Shown here in pieces: positions 47,534 through 59,691 of a stretch of DNA of 64,000 nt (the stretch's first letter is position 1; every line of letters starts with the position of its first letter). The stretch is from assembly GCA_964036665.1 (NCBI GenBank), contig OZ038531.1, positions 5,394,168 to 5,458,167 on the forward strand, given 5' to 3'. The position numbers were made by a program, and so were the translations under genes. The DNA is from Gordius sp. MW1 (lineage: Eukaryota > Nematomorpha > Gordioida > Gordea > Gordiidae). Under the pieces are notes generated by a model that did not search any database, was not told the DNA's origin, and saw only the letters and a list, made by a program, of their open reading frames with translations.

Positions 47534-48117
47534 TTTAATCTAATAAATAGTTTGTAATTATACATATGCTATATTTATTCTAATTAAATGTAATTTGCTT
47601 TATTAATTATACTTATGCTATATTTACTTTAATTAAATGTAATTTGCTTTCAGAATTAATTATACTTATGCTATATATACTTTAATTAAATGTAATTTGC
47701 TTTCAGAAATTTTGATATGAATGAAGCAAAGTGTATATAAGCACAAAATAATGTGCTTTATGTTGCAAACTATGTTTATATATTTTGCTTTTGAATATCA
47801 TAATTCAATCCAGTGGCGTAGGCAAGGAAAGGAGGGGTTTCAGAATTTTATGAAAAAATACTGTTGGACATAAATTTTTTAAGTTTGTATGCACCAGTGA
47901 GATTTGTGTCAAAAAATTGTGATTAAACAAAAGTCAATTAAATTATATACATTCAAAACCTATGATGGGTTTTTGATAAAAAATGCATTAATAATATTTT
48001 GAGGATCTTAGAAAAAACTTTAAAAGTTAAATTATTTAAATTCTGGGATCAATTCCGCCTGTGGTCTTTCTTTTAAGGATGCAATATGCAAATAGCTCGT
48101 TTCAATTTTTTTTAGTG
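47534..48117. other. Intergenic with short tandem-like repeats
   Basis: A unit of about 60 bp (TTAATTATACTTATGCTATA, then TTTAATTAAATGTAATTTGC) recurs three times between 47550 and 47705. A CAGTGGCGTAGGCAAGG terminus is at 47812. Confidence 0.55.
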
Positions 48118-48290
48118 GCAACCGGGGCCATGGTCTGAACTTATGCACGGGTCTTTTAGGGCCAACCAGTGCGAAAAATTTACAATCCGGGGCCGGCCCG
48201 GGCTCCAGTTGAGATTAAATTATATGCGCGCCCTGCCCGCTAAGTTTTTGCAAAGCACGGGCCCATCCTGCACCCTTTTCAAAAGAACTT
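48118..48290. mobile_element. GC-rich hAT-like element fragment
   Basis: Text such as GCACGGGTCTTTTAGGGCC and GGGGCCGGCCCGGGC resembles arms of the 10065-10714 family. The boundaries are unclear. Confidence 0.4.
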
Positions 48291-49416
48291 GTTCTATTGT
48301 CAATAATAAAACAATCAATTATTTATACGTTGAAAATGTTCAATATTAATCATATTGAAAATCATCAGTCTCAAACGAGTTTTTATTTATTCCAAAAAGT
48401 TACCCGCCGTTTCATTTTTACTAGTAGCACTAGTAACTGCATAAACATTTACCTTAAATATTATTGGAAACTCCATATAAAGTTAATTTTATTAACAAAA
48501 ATTATCTTTTGTTAAGTTTTTTCTTTCTTAAAATTTGTTTTCTGGATCCACTTATTTAACAACACAAATTCTATGAGTAAAAAATAAGGATTAATTAATC
48601 ATGATCAAATCATTATATAAAAAATTAAAAATCGATGTACAATTTGATTAATTTCATAAAAGTCACAAAATTTCTTATACTTTAAAATATAAAAATAAGC
48701 ACATTATTGAGCCTACCTTTTGGCTACCTTAAAGCCCGTCCAAGCATAGCTCATATTTTTATCAACATCATCAAACCGAAAATTTTAATTTTTCCTATGC
48801 CAACTATATTTCCTTTAATAAAGTTGGCTATGTGACGATCATCTGAAAACTGGACATTAAATTTTTTTTATTAAACTATGAGGATTATTAATTTTTAAGA
48901 AACAAGAATTTTAGCATGTTAAAACACTTAAAAAGTTATCATCTTAACTACTAAATTTATCCTCCATTACTATCTTTCCTCCTTTATTTAAGAAACTAAG
49001 GTAGTTTTTTTTAGTTTCTTAAGGGAACTCTTCATTTTAAACACGCTCTCGGGCCGAAACTTTTTTGTGTAAATTCTTTAAATTAGTAGATTTTAGTGTA
49101 AAATTAAATCGCAAATTATTTAAGGTAACAAATGATTTCTCCCAGCACAACACTAACAAGTATTCTATTAACATCGCAAAAAATTATAAATTTTTAGTCA
49201 ATGGGTGTGGGAAGGCGTTCAAATGATTCAATAATATAAATAATTTTAAGGAACTCGCTATACAATTTAATGGTTACTTTCTATAATTTAGTTAGACTTA
49301 ATAATCTCTAATTATTATTAATTTTCATTGCGAAACTTAAATTAAAACTCATTTAAGAAACTGACTCCCCCTCTATCTATTGATTTAATGTTTTTTATAG
49401 TATGAATATGAATGGT

Positions 49417-49500
49417 CAGTGGCGTAGCTGGAAGAGGGGGGGCAAGACCCCTCTGAGAACAAAATCCTGGCCCCTTTGGCCCCCCCCCTCAAGCAATTAT
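49417..49500. mobile_element. CAGTGGCGTAG-ended element terminus
   Basis: CAGTGGCGTAGCTGGAAGAG followed by G and C runs. It is the same terminus style as at 12951, 47812 and 57233, and its downstream text (CCCTCAAGCAATTATTTG) matches 37180-37205. Confidence 0.5.
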
Positions 49501-49870
49501 TTGTCTATTAAGTATATTTTTATTAGAGCTAAGTGACTTATTTATATTAAATTTTCCCTTTGTTATTTATTAACAAACAATGAAAAAAGGCGGGCAATTA
49601 AATTTTACTTAGTTTAAAAGCTCCAAAGAACTATTTAAATCTAATATTTATGGTATATTCTTTGAGATTGGGACAATACCAAAAGTCGTTTTATAGTTTT
49701 ATTAATGTTTTTTTTGTCAATATACCCATTCCATTTTGGGTTATTGATTTCTACAAACTCACTATGCTATATAATTTTATGTAGTAGACCTTTTTACTTA
49801 CATAGTTCCATTGTTATTTACTATATGCATTTTTTATTAGAATAAATATATTCTATTAAAGGTAATTTCT

Positions 49871-50484
49871 TAGAGACCCGCACGAGACAAAAAAACATAC
49901 CTGCAAGCTTTTGAATTAAAGGAATGGACGGACTATAATATAACCTAGCACTCTTGGGCCGTTCATAGATTTAAATAAGGCTCGCTGAGCCCGTTACAAA
50001 ATCAAATAAGTTTTTTTTGTGTATTATATGTTTTAAAAAAGGTGGGTTTTTATGATGTTTTATTTTAATTTACAAATATATCATGTTTATTAAATTAACT
50101 ATAAAATAATATTGTATATCTCTCGTTACTAATATTCATCAATATCTCAACGCGCATTTCAGATTAATAAGTGTTAATTTGAGACTATATATAGACGTTA
50201 CCCACTTTATTCATTACCTCATTAAATCTAAACTTTAGAGTAGGCTAATTTAATAACTTCGATAAGTATAATTTTTCATTTGTTATTCATTAAAAAAATT
50301 ATAATCAAATATTAAAAGATGCAAAAGAAAAGTTTTTGTATACGGTCGCGGGCTTTGTAAAAAAATTAGTTGGTTTGGGTCGATCATTATTATTTTGATC
50401 GGCCTGGAATCGTCCCAGGGTTTACATTACATATTTATAACGGGCGGGCTGATTGACTTAAAGAAGACCGCTGCAGGTCTGTAA
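49871..50484. mobile_element. GC-rich hAT-like miniature element 3 (probable)
   Basis: The ends TTAGAGACCCGCACG and the complement of CCGCTGCAGGTCTGTAAT are imperfect inverted repeats. GCGGGC/GGCGGGC motifs lie near the right end, with an AT core. No clean target duplication was read. Confidence 0.5.
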
Positions 50485-50687
50485 TATCCTAAAATTTGAA
50501 AACTTAATAATGATCTTAGGCAGGTAAGAGCTCAAGTGAATTTTGAAAAGAAATTACACAAATGAAGGACGCCCCCCCCCCTAACTGGGTCTACATTTTT
50601 GACGCTGACATTTTATTGATTGTTATTATAAGTAAAGTAATATAACATAAGTTGTTGAAGAATAAAGAGACATGTTTGAAAAATCGG

Positions 50688-52614
50688 TTATGGGTTTTCA
50701 AAATAATATAGGATCTGCGTTTTGTTGCACACTTCGAACCGTCTGAAAGTTGATATGGTTTCCCTATTAGAATTAAAGGTCATTAAATCGTATATATGAT
50801 GAACATATTTCGGCAATGCATTTTTATCATCACAAAAATGTTCATTCTCGCCCGGTTTAACTGCTATATAGTCGTAGTTGAGGACATAATAAGTACCCAT
50901 GGTCATTGTCATGTTAACCAAGTGAAAGGCAGCCGTCTCAGGGCTTATTATAGTATATAAAACAGCATGCACCGTGACGTTATTACTAGCATCCACAAGA
51001 TTCCCGTACTCTATCATTTGAGATTTACTAGCTAAATCATCTACATATTCATCTAAAGTTTAAAATTTTTAATTAACATATTAGGTTAATGATAAGCATA
51101 CATTCATGCGATGGTTTTATTTTTATGTATGTAAAATAATTTGGCCATTGAAGTCATCTCATTTTTTATATTAATACGATTTATTGTAAAATTTATAGCC
51201 AAAATTTGGTTTCTTCAAAACGATCGATTTGAAAAACCTGATATAAGAGTAAAAATAAGAATACCTACTTTTAAAATCTCAATTTTATAAATCATGTAAT
51301 TAAATGTATTGGCGAAAATTGGCAACTTTAATTTCTATTTAAAAAAAATATTTAAAGCATAAAATTTGATTTTATCAGTGTCTGTTAAAAGAAGGAATAG
51401 ATCTTAATATATTAAGTGTAAAATATTTTTTTTTCGTGTCTAAAAGTGTAGTGTGGTAGCCACCATATATAATATTCTCTTAGATTATTTAAGTAATTGA
51501 TATTATTAATGCTAAGCTGTCAAATAAAGGCATTTAAAAATTTTTATATTAAAACATCTAAAAACTAAATAATACATGGCTTTATATTGTATTATTGTTT
51601 AAGTAAATAGTCAATGATAAGTTATACTCGAATTTATTTGGCTTATATTAATCTGAAATCATTTAATTAAAAATTATATATTTAAAGTTTTAATTAGCCT
51701 ACAAGGTTATACCTATAAATTCTATAAAAGGCGACCTAATTTTTATAATAAATGAGGCCTATTTAGGATTATTAGAAAATTTAAATTATGATAAATATAT
51801 AATTTATGTAGGGACATTTGTAAAAAGAAAAAACGTGAACTTGGCTGCATATGGACGGTTCTACTCTTAATTGTTATGCAATTTATGACTTCTTTTTTAT
51901 CGTCCGTCCGTCGTGTCCTGTCCAACTTGTATTTTTTTGTTTCTAATTGTTATATTTATACGATTTATATATCATAAAGTTAATTTTTCAAAATTAAGAC
52001 TAAAATCTTATGCGTTTTTTGGTATTAGATCAAATAGCATCTAAGCGGTAGAATCCCGAGGGTTGATAATGTTATAATTATTCATGTAAAATAACCGTTA
52101 AGTGTAATAACAACATAAATACATTGATTTACCTATGAAAGTTAAAAAAACACTGGTACAAAGTTTGAAAAGTAATTTTTATTATTATCAATTTATAATT
52201 TTATAAAGGTTAGTCTCGAGTCACCTTTTAACAAACAGCGGACTGTTACAAATTATAAGCATCTATTTAAACACGTTTTACAATCCTAAATAGTGTCAAC
52301 CATGGTTAATCTATAAGCAAAATATTTGAGATTTAATAATTATCTTAAAACGAAAAGATTCATTACTTTAGAATTAAATTCCAGAAATTTCACAAAGTTT
52401 AACATTGAGTTAAATTGCTTGCGGCTTTACGAATATTTATGAGACAAAAAAGGTGTTTTTCTAAATAAAAATGAGTAAAATATACTAATAACACTAAGAT
52501 ATTAGACATGATATATAAAATTATTATTTAATATTTATACAAGTAGTGCCTACCTGTAAACGATGTCGTCAATAAAGCAAGGCTGAGGTGGAAAATAATT
52601 AGGAAGATTTTCAT
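50688..52614 (-). CDS. Secreted 141-residue protein, unknown family (two exons)
   Basis: Exon 1 (52554-52614) is a signal peptide, MKIFLIIFHLSLALLTTSFT, ending in a GTAGGC donor. Exon 2 is 50688-51052 after a CTTTAG acceptor. The intron is about 1.5 kb, phase 1, and the junction codon is Asp. The mature part has two N-glycosylation sites (NVT, NMT). It has an aromatic stretch TMGTYYVLNYDYIAVKPG and two cysteines about 40 residues apart, one in HFCDDK and one in CNKT, that could pair. I do not recognise the family. The structure (short signal exon, phase-1 intron) equals that of the VWC genes, suggesting a shared way of building small secreted genes. Confidence 0.65.
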
Positions 52615-53674
52615 TTTTATTTATTAAATTGACTATATATTGAAAGAAAAAGGAAGTATGGTATTGAATAGGTATGATAATAATTTGCGCTGACAACAAA
52701 CTTTGTGTAGATAATTAAACATTACCCTGTAGTATAATGCTCTACACCTAAAAGTAAACATATTAATTATAAACTTTTTACAAGGTAACATGTAATTACA
52801 AATATAATTAAATTTAAGATATTTTTGAGTCTCTAATATTAATATAATCTTTTAATAAGGTGCCTATAAAGCTTATATGAAAATATTTTAAAAAATATGC
52901 CGCTAAAACAGATGAAAAAAGTTATACCATTTCAAATAAGAAAAATTTGTCATGTAAAAATATTGTAAATTTTTATTATAAGGAGAATAAGAGGGCATTG
53001 GCATGCTGTAATGAAAACGAAAAATATTTTTGTTATTTGTCGTTGGTCTATTTCTTTATGCAAAAAAAATATTATAAAATTTTTTAAAAATAATAAAATT
53101 TTTGTGAATATATGATACACAATACACATTCTGTTTAAAAAATATATAAAATATTAAACTGCGTGGAATTTTTCAGTTTTACAATAACATTTTTTGAAAA
53201 TAAATATTATAAATAATAATTGTTTTCTCCCAAAATGATATGACTCATGAGAGGTTTTCCAATAATATCCTTTTTGTTTTCATTTAGCATTTTCTTACTA
53301 GTTTTTTTTGTGATTATTAATTATAACAAACCAAATGTAAATGATCAAACCTAATAAACAGACGGGCTACTCATAGTCTGCTATGACTCCAACTCCCATA
53401 TTTTATACAAAAATAACCTTATTAATATGAAAAAATATAACCTATCAATATCAAGAAATCATGAAAGAAATTTCTCTCTAAGATAAAACTTATAATATCA
53501 AAATTTATAACGCAAAATTATTATGGAAGACATTTTTCCTCTTTAAAATCTTTAAATTTATTTATTCCACATTATGCTATTTATTTGTGCTTTACGATAA
53601 GTCACTTATCTGCAAAAAAAACATCCCGCAGTCCGACCAATAATTCTAAAAGAAAAATTTGCGCTGAAAAATAA
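52615..53674. other. Intergenic AT-rich
   Basis: Upstream of the secreted-protein gene. No repeat or exon was recognised. Confidence 0.45.
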
Positions 53675-54066
53675 TATGTTTTTAGTTTTTTCTACGATTA
53701 CCATTTTTTTAGATATACGAGGTTAAAAGTGCCAAAAATTCCTTTTTTAAGTCTTTTTGAGGCTATATTGCCACGGCATTTTTAATATTTAGTGAAAAAT
53801 AGTAATATATTTATGTAGATTAAGGTTTTCTTTATAGGTCTATTATTTTATTTTTTATATCACCCTTATATTAAAATTTATACGCGTTTGCGTAAACCCA
53901 CTCTCCTTATCAAAATTCGTCCAACTGTCTGGTAAAGAGTGCATTAGATTTCATACTACGTACGCGATGTTTACTAACACATATCTCTCTCCCTTCTCAT
54001 ACTCTCCTCTCTTTCTCCTCCACTCCCGCCCCCATGCTTGGATAGATATGGGGGCGGGAGTGGAGG
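53675..54066. repeat. Half copy of fold-back element with perfect hairpin
   Basis: It shares the ACGAGGTTAAA...GAGGCTATATTGCC text and the GATGTTTACTAACACAT tract with the element at 54270-54975. It ends in a perfect 19-bp stem (54017-54035 with 54048-54066, CCTCCACTCCCGCCCCCAT) around a 12-base loop. Confidence 0.75.
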
Positions 54067-54093
54067 TAGTGATGGTGAAATAGCGTTTGATAG

Positions 54094-54190
54094 ACGTTAA
54101 AGCTATAGCACATAGTCACTTGGCGCTAAAGTTATAGCACAGTCACTTACAGGCGCTAAAGCTATAGCACATAGTGACTTGGAGGCGCTA
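54094..54190. repeat. Three short tandem units
   Basis: GCGCTAAAGCTATAGCAC followed by ATAGTCACTT, repeated about three times with small changes. Confidence 0.75.
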
Positions 54191-54269
54191 GAAATGTAAT
54201 CGCGTCTTTAGGCTTGGTATAATAACACAGGTCTACAAATATTGACTTTGTAATTCCATTCCGCAATCG

Positions 54270-54975
54270 AAAATAATCTGTTCTTAGTTGTTTTTTCATC
54301 CAGTTTTTAAGATAAACGAGGTTAAAGGTGCAAAGAAGGCTCATTTTAGCCTTTTTTGAGGCTATATTGCCCCGGCATTTTTAATTTATACTGGAAAATC
54401 TTAATTTATTCTTGTAGATTAAAGTTCATCTATATGTCCATTATTTTTTTTTTGTTTCACCTCAATATTAAAGTTTATTCGCGCTTACGTAAACCCCTTC
54501 CCCTTATTAAAATTTGTCCCACTATGGCTGGAAAACGGATTACATACAACACACTCGAACACGATGTTTACTAACACATCCCTCTTCCTTTCTTCCACTC
54601 CCGCCTCCATAATTAGCCAAGCAAACATTTAGGGGGGCTGGAGTGGAAAAAGAGAGGAGCGTAAGTGAAGGAGAGAGATATGTGTAAGTAAACATTGCGT
54701 GTGTAGTATGTACTCTAATGTATTCCATTTTCTAACAATAGTGGGACGAATTTTGATTAGGGGAACGGGTTCACCTAAACGCGTATAAATTTAAATGTAG
54801 AGGTGAAACAAAAAAACTAAATGAACTATATGACACTTTAATTTTAAGGAATAAATTAATAATGCCGTGGCGGCAACATAGCCTCAAAAAAGGTCCAAAT
54901 TGGCATATTTTGCACCTTCAACCTCGCTTATCTAAAAAGAGGAAGTTTCGGAAAAACAAAAATATGAATATAAAC
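54270..54975. mobile_element. Fold-back (long inverted repeat) element
   Basis: Two arms of about 320 bp in opposite orientation (54270-54600 and 54640-54975) share GAGGCTATATTGCC, TAAACGC and GTTTACTAACACAT-like tracts. The short centre carries CCACTCCCGCC. There is no coding capacity. Confidence 0.8.
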
Positions 54976-55194
54976 TGGAATTAATATTATCATACAAACT
55001 CTAAATTCTGTTTAGTGATAGACATAATTTTAACATGAGTTATTCTTTCAGGTTTAATAGCTACTTTCTATATATCTTAAAATGTTTGAAAAAATATTAT
55101 AAAGTTTTGAAAAAAACATATGTTAAAAAATACTAGGGAAAAGTTTGATAGAATTTTGTATGTTGAAAATGAATGTTTTTGTTTTTCCCTGCAG

Positions 55195-55397
55195 ATCAGG
55201 TTTTTGAAATTATTGGGATCAAAATTGCAAAAGAACACGTTTTTCCCTTTTTAATGAATACTGCAAAAACAAATGGATCAATATCAAAAATAGAACATCT
55301 AGGTTTTAAGCTTAACTTAGTATTTAATAACCGTCCCTATCTTCCAATTTTCCTTAATAACAAAATAATAATAAAGGATAGGTGTTCATTATATTAA
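55195..55397 (+). CDS. Possible last exon of a small secreted protein gene
   Basis: A strong acceptor (GTTTTTCCCTGCAG) is followed in phase 1 by a 67-residue frame ending at 55397 (QVFEIIGIKIAKEHVFPFLM at the start). Phase, position of an Asp-forming AT start and size resemble exon 2 of the 50688-52614 gene, but sequence similarity is weak. No signal exon was found upstream, where fold-back repeats lie. It could also start at ATG 55173. Confidence 0.35.
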
Positions 55398-55486
55398 ATT
55401 ATTAAACTTCCGTTTAAAATTAGAGCTATAAACAACTTATAGCATTTATTCTAAGTTAAGCATCTCAAATAATGTTTTATATAATC

Positions 55487-56016
55487 TGTGGTACTCGCCG
55501 CCTGGTTATTCTATTTTATTTTATGGCTTCTACTTCTTACTTTATCTTTGTACTCGATTCTACTTCTTACTTTATCTTTGTACTCGAATTATGTTATGGG
55601 TAACTACCATCAAAACGTTAAAAGCCATAGACGAACAGAAATAAATCTGAGCTGCTATCATTATTGGGGATTGTTGTTGCTGTTGTGTATTACGGCTGTT
55701 GTGGAGAAGATGTGGTCAATATATGAAGACGTCATGAACACACACACACACACACACACTTTTCATTTTATAAATACAACCTTTCCCACTTTCCCTTTTT
55801 CCCCTCTTGTTAAACTAATTAATAATCGAAGTGTAATTTGTTCGATAGTTCTTCAGCATTGAATGTAAGTAACCACTATTGGGTTCTTATATTATATATT
55901 GTAAAATAAAATAGTTTATAGTTAGTAATTTGTAGTCGGAGTTAATATTGAGTATTTGGTAGAGTAATCATAATCTTTCGATAAAACATATCATCTTACG
56001 ATAATAGATATGATAA
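55487..56016 (+). repeat. 5' LTR of Gypsy 2
   Basis: It matches 62234-62648. It contains an extra block with a CA microsatellite (55739-55758) that the 3' LTR lacks. The true inner limit may be further right. Confidence 0.75.
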
Positions 56017-56843
56017 TAGCTTAAAACTTGCAAAATATTTGGTTTTTGAAAAAATAATGAATAATATCTTATTTTTTATATTGTTAGTATTGATTATTTA
56101 TTTTATTGTATCTATTAGAGTTTCTAGGAAATATTTTATCAGGATTTTATTACTTTGTTTATTGGAATAATACCTTTGAAAACTCGCGTTTATACAAATA
56201 TTTTTAACCTTAGTAGTAGTTTATAGAAGTTTTACATTTTAAATTATCAGATATTATTTGTAGGTTTTTCGAAATTAAATTTAACCTTTTGTTTGAATTA
56301 ATCTTATTTGCAATTTATTTCAATACCGTTTCTATTCATTTATTTTTAACCTAGTGTTTACGGAAGTTTTACGCTCTAAATTATCGGATATATATATATT
56401 TGTAAATTTTTGACAATTATATTTATTTTTTTTTGGAATTAATTTTCTAATGTTGGGTATTTGCAATTAGTTCCAATACTATTTTTCTTTATTATAGATA
56501 GTATTGCATATATATATTTTATATCTTTTAAAAGATTGTGGAAAGTTATTCGGATACGGTTTCTATTTAAATGTTTTTGGTCTTTAATATTATTTTACAG
56601 CATTTTTACACGTTAGTTTAAATAACATTATTTTAAAGGATTTGTTTGGAATTGGGTAGATTTGTAAATTTGTAGCAATTAAATTTATCTGTATCTTTTG
56701 TATTTATTTTAATTTTGTTTTTAAGTTATGCTGTCGTTTTTTAGGGCCACCCAGAATAATGATATTAATATTTTATTGAGGTATGTAAAGCAAACTGGAT
56801 AGTCTTATTATTGTTGATATGTTTAGCATTTGCTTGATATAAG
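56017..56843. other. Gypsy 2 leader region, unresolved
   Basis: Between the recognised LTR part and the hAT insertion no LTR end, primer-binding site or gag start could be placed. Confidence 0.4.
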
Positions 56844-57970
56844 TAGTGTTGTGACGGGCGCGCTAGATAGCGCGCCCTAGGGTGTGCTGTGGGGGTATTG
56901 TAGTCCCAAGGAAAAGAGCCACACCCACACTGTTAGTCTCCTTTTCTGGTGAAGACATTGAGTGTGGGTGTGTTGAATACCGACCATTAGCTAGTCTATT
57001 ATTTTTTCATAGAGACCCGATGGACCCTTAGATATATGCTAAGGGGGTGTTATTAGCTAGTTGTTATTGTCATCATCATCAACACGATGTATGCTGTTGT
57101 GCGTGCAGTGTGGTCAAATTTGTTAATCTAAGCTATCCTATCTATAAAGTGTAAGTAAACTAATAGTAAATTAAAGTCTTTGCTAAGTACCGGACAGGAC
57201 ATTCAACTTTTACTTTTATTATAACATGTAAGTCAGGGGCGTACGCAGGATTGTTTAATTTTTTTTTTTTGGGGGGGGGGGGGTGTAACCGGAAGGGAGG
57301 GTTTAAATATCAAATAAATTGTATCTAAACTTGGTGTTTTTGTTATGCCCCTCCAAAAATATAATGTTCTTAAGCCCTTGTAATTTTTACACAAATTATA
57401 AATTATTTTTATCTTTCGACTAATTTTTATCTGTAACAAGTAAAAGCACAACATACATTTTATTTCAAAAAAATTATTTTTATCCAAAAAATAGTTACAA
57501 AAAAATTTAACCATGAAAATTTTATAACTCCCTCCTTCAAAAAATCCTTCTATTGTTTCTAGGTTTTTATAAGTTTTTTAAAGTATTTGATGTAACTAAA
57601 TTATAATATTTTAACCCATTTAATTTAATTATTAATCAAAAACTTTTCAGGAATTTTCCGTCCCCCTCCCCCTCATTTACGCCACTGATTTATCCACAAT
57701 GTTGCTATTTTATGTTAAAAAAAAAGTAAATAGTACAACCCTCATGCCTTATTTGTGTCATCAATGTGATGTAATGTGACTAATGTAATGGCACATGTGG
57801 CGGTTCTATTTTCTACAATTTAGGACCATGGGGGAGGGGATTAGTAATAAAAAAGGGACCTTACACTAGGCAAGCGCGTCTTACGAGGGACCTTTATAAG
57901 GGTGTGGCTTCTTAGTCTCTTTCTTTCTATAAGGCGTGGGTGTAAAATGGCGCGCCGCATAACATCACTA
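56844..57970 (+). mobile_element. Non-autonomous hAT element, copy 2 (inside Gypsy 2)
   Basis: A 1127-bp element with 8-bp target duplication GATATAAG (56836-56843 and 57971-57978) and ends TAGTGTTGTGACGGG and ATAACATCACTA. Sequence is the reverse complement of 12666-13783. The nested CAGTGGCGT element spans about 57233-57688. Confidence 0.9.
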
Positions 57971-58031
57971 GATATAAGCTAACACTAGCACAACTGGGAA
58001 CAAAGATAAATGTGGTGAGTCAAGGGGTTAG

Positions 58032-58430
58032 ATGTTTTATTGCGGTGGTCCGCATGTGGTGAGATATTGCACTAAAAGAGGAGGCTGTAGAAATTTCAAA
58101 GGCAGAGTTAGAGGGAGATTGAATAGTTATTACGATGGAAATGGGGGCAATGGTAATTTTGGCAATGCTCCATTTAGGTTTAATAGGTTGAATGAGGGGA
58201 ATGTGAGTAATAATAATTTTGGCAATGCGCCATCTAGGTTTAATAGGTTTGATGATATGAGAAATTTTAATAACGGCTGTGGTCATGTTGCGGAGGCTGG
58301 TTCGAGTGATAATTTTAATAGAGGAGATGCTTCTACGTGTGGTTGTGGGTGCCATCTGCGCAGGCCAGCTCAGGGGCTGGGGGGCGTTGACTATATGTTA
58401 GCGTTCCTTGCTCATATACATCTAACATAA
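58032..58430 (+). pseudogene. Gypsy 2 gag, C-terminal part
   Basis: A zinc knuckle (YCGGPHVVRYC, first Cys one base out of frame) is followed by Gly/Asn/Arg-rich text with the repeat NFGNAP-x-RFNR. It is truncated upstream by the hAT insertion. Confidence 0.75.
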
Positions 58431-58438
58431 CTTATAAT

Positions 58439-58912
58439 TTGACAAGCTCATTTGGCACACGACTGCCTACGTCTAAGGTGTGGGTGGACGGTACGTTAAT
58501 TAAATTTATTTTAGACTCCGGGGCTTGTCTCAGTCTTATGTCCTTTTCACAATTTAATACCCTTTACCCTAGTAAAAAGATTTCCCGTCCCTTTTTTAAT
58601 GCCCGCCAATTAAATGGTGCGGCGGTAAAGTTAGTGGGTAAAGCCAGCGTGGAGGTGGCGGCTGGCGACGCGCGATGGACATTAGTAATATATTAAACAG
58701 CTGCTGAAATCGATCCTTTAATGAGTTGGGATTGGTTGCAGGTGATAGGTCCCCATGTTAGGTGGTTTGGTCTCTGTGATTCATTAAATGTAACAACCCC
58801 TAATGGTTTGGTAGTTCCTAACGGGAATTCTAGCCCAGGGTGGGATGCAATGATATATAATATTGAGCTCCCGAGTGGTGCCGAAAATACGACTTTAGTC
58901 GTGAGACGCTAA
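58439..58912 (+). pseudogene. Gypsy 2 protease region
   Basis: The active-site motif FILDSGACLSLM fits retroviral-type aspartic proteases. Frames 58439-58696 and 58721-58912 (MSWDWLQVIGPH, the expected downstream block) are separated by a stop. Confidence 0.8.
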
Positions 58913-58993
58913 GCTTCGGTACACCTTCTAATGTGGCGCCTACGGACGCGTTGATTAATTTCGGCGACCTGGGTAGATGGCAATTAAATTTGC

Positions 58994-59650
58994 TTGGTGA
59001 GGAGCTACTCTTCAGTTTTTGCTGAAGGTCTAGGGTGTTTGAAGGATTATGAATATGAGGTGAGACTCAAGCGTGGGGCTTATCCCAAATTTTGTCCAAG
59101 TAGGCGCATCCAGTTCATATGGCGGGACGAAGTGAATGCGGTTCCGCGGGACTGGACGGAACAGGGGAATGTTATGCCCGTCATTATAGTGAGTGGGCGA
59201 CGCCTCTGGTTCCGGTTTAGAAGGTCGACGGGTCTTTACGGCTTTGTATTAATTGTAGGGTTACCCTTAATCCGTGGTTGGTAGAAATTAAGTACCCAAT
59301 GCCGCGGGTGGAAGAAATTTTAGCGAACCTAAATAATGCATGTTTCTTTACAAAGCTGGATCTAAGGTCGACATATTTGCAAATTAAATTAAGTGCTCGT
59401 TCGGCGCGGTTGATGACGATAAATAAACCTTTGGGGTTGTTTGCTTTTAATCGCTTGCCGTTTGGGCTGAGTATTTCTGCGGCGGTGTTCCAGAAAACTA
59501 TGGCATCCGTTTTTCTAGGTTTGGACGGTGTATTCTTTTACCTGGATGATTTGCTGTTGTTGGCACTACAATGCAAGAGCACGATTTGCGTTTAGAGTCA
59601 GTACTAAAGCGCATCCATGAAACGGGATTTACGTTTAACCATGAAAAAAT
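58994..59650 (+). pseudogene. Gypsy 2 reverse transcriptase, frameshifted
   Basis: The blocks EIKYPMPRVEEILANLN, FFTKLDLRSTYLQIKL and NRLPFGLSISAAVFQ and the catalytic box FYLDDLLLL are present (59278-59595). The finger region 58994-59280 is in another frame. Confidence 0.88.
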
Positions 59651-59691
59651 GCATGATCGGAGTGATAGAAGTTACTTTTTAGGGCACTATA

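Noticed and set aside
55739-55758. CA microsatellite
   Set aside because: Simple repeat inside the 5' LTR; no further meaning.
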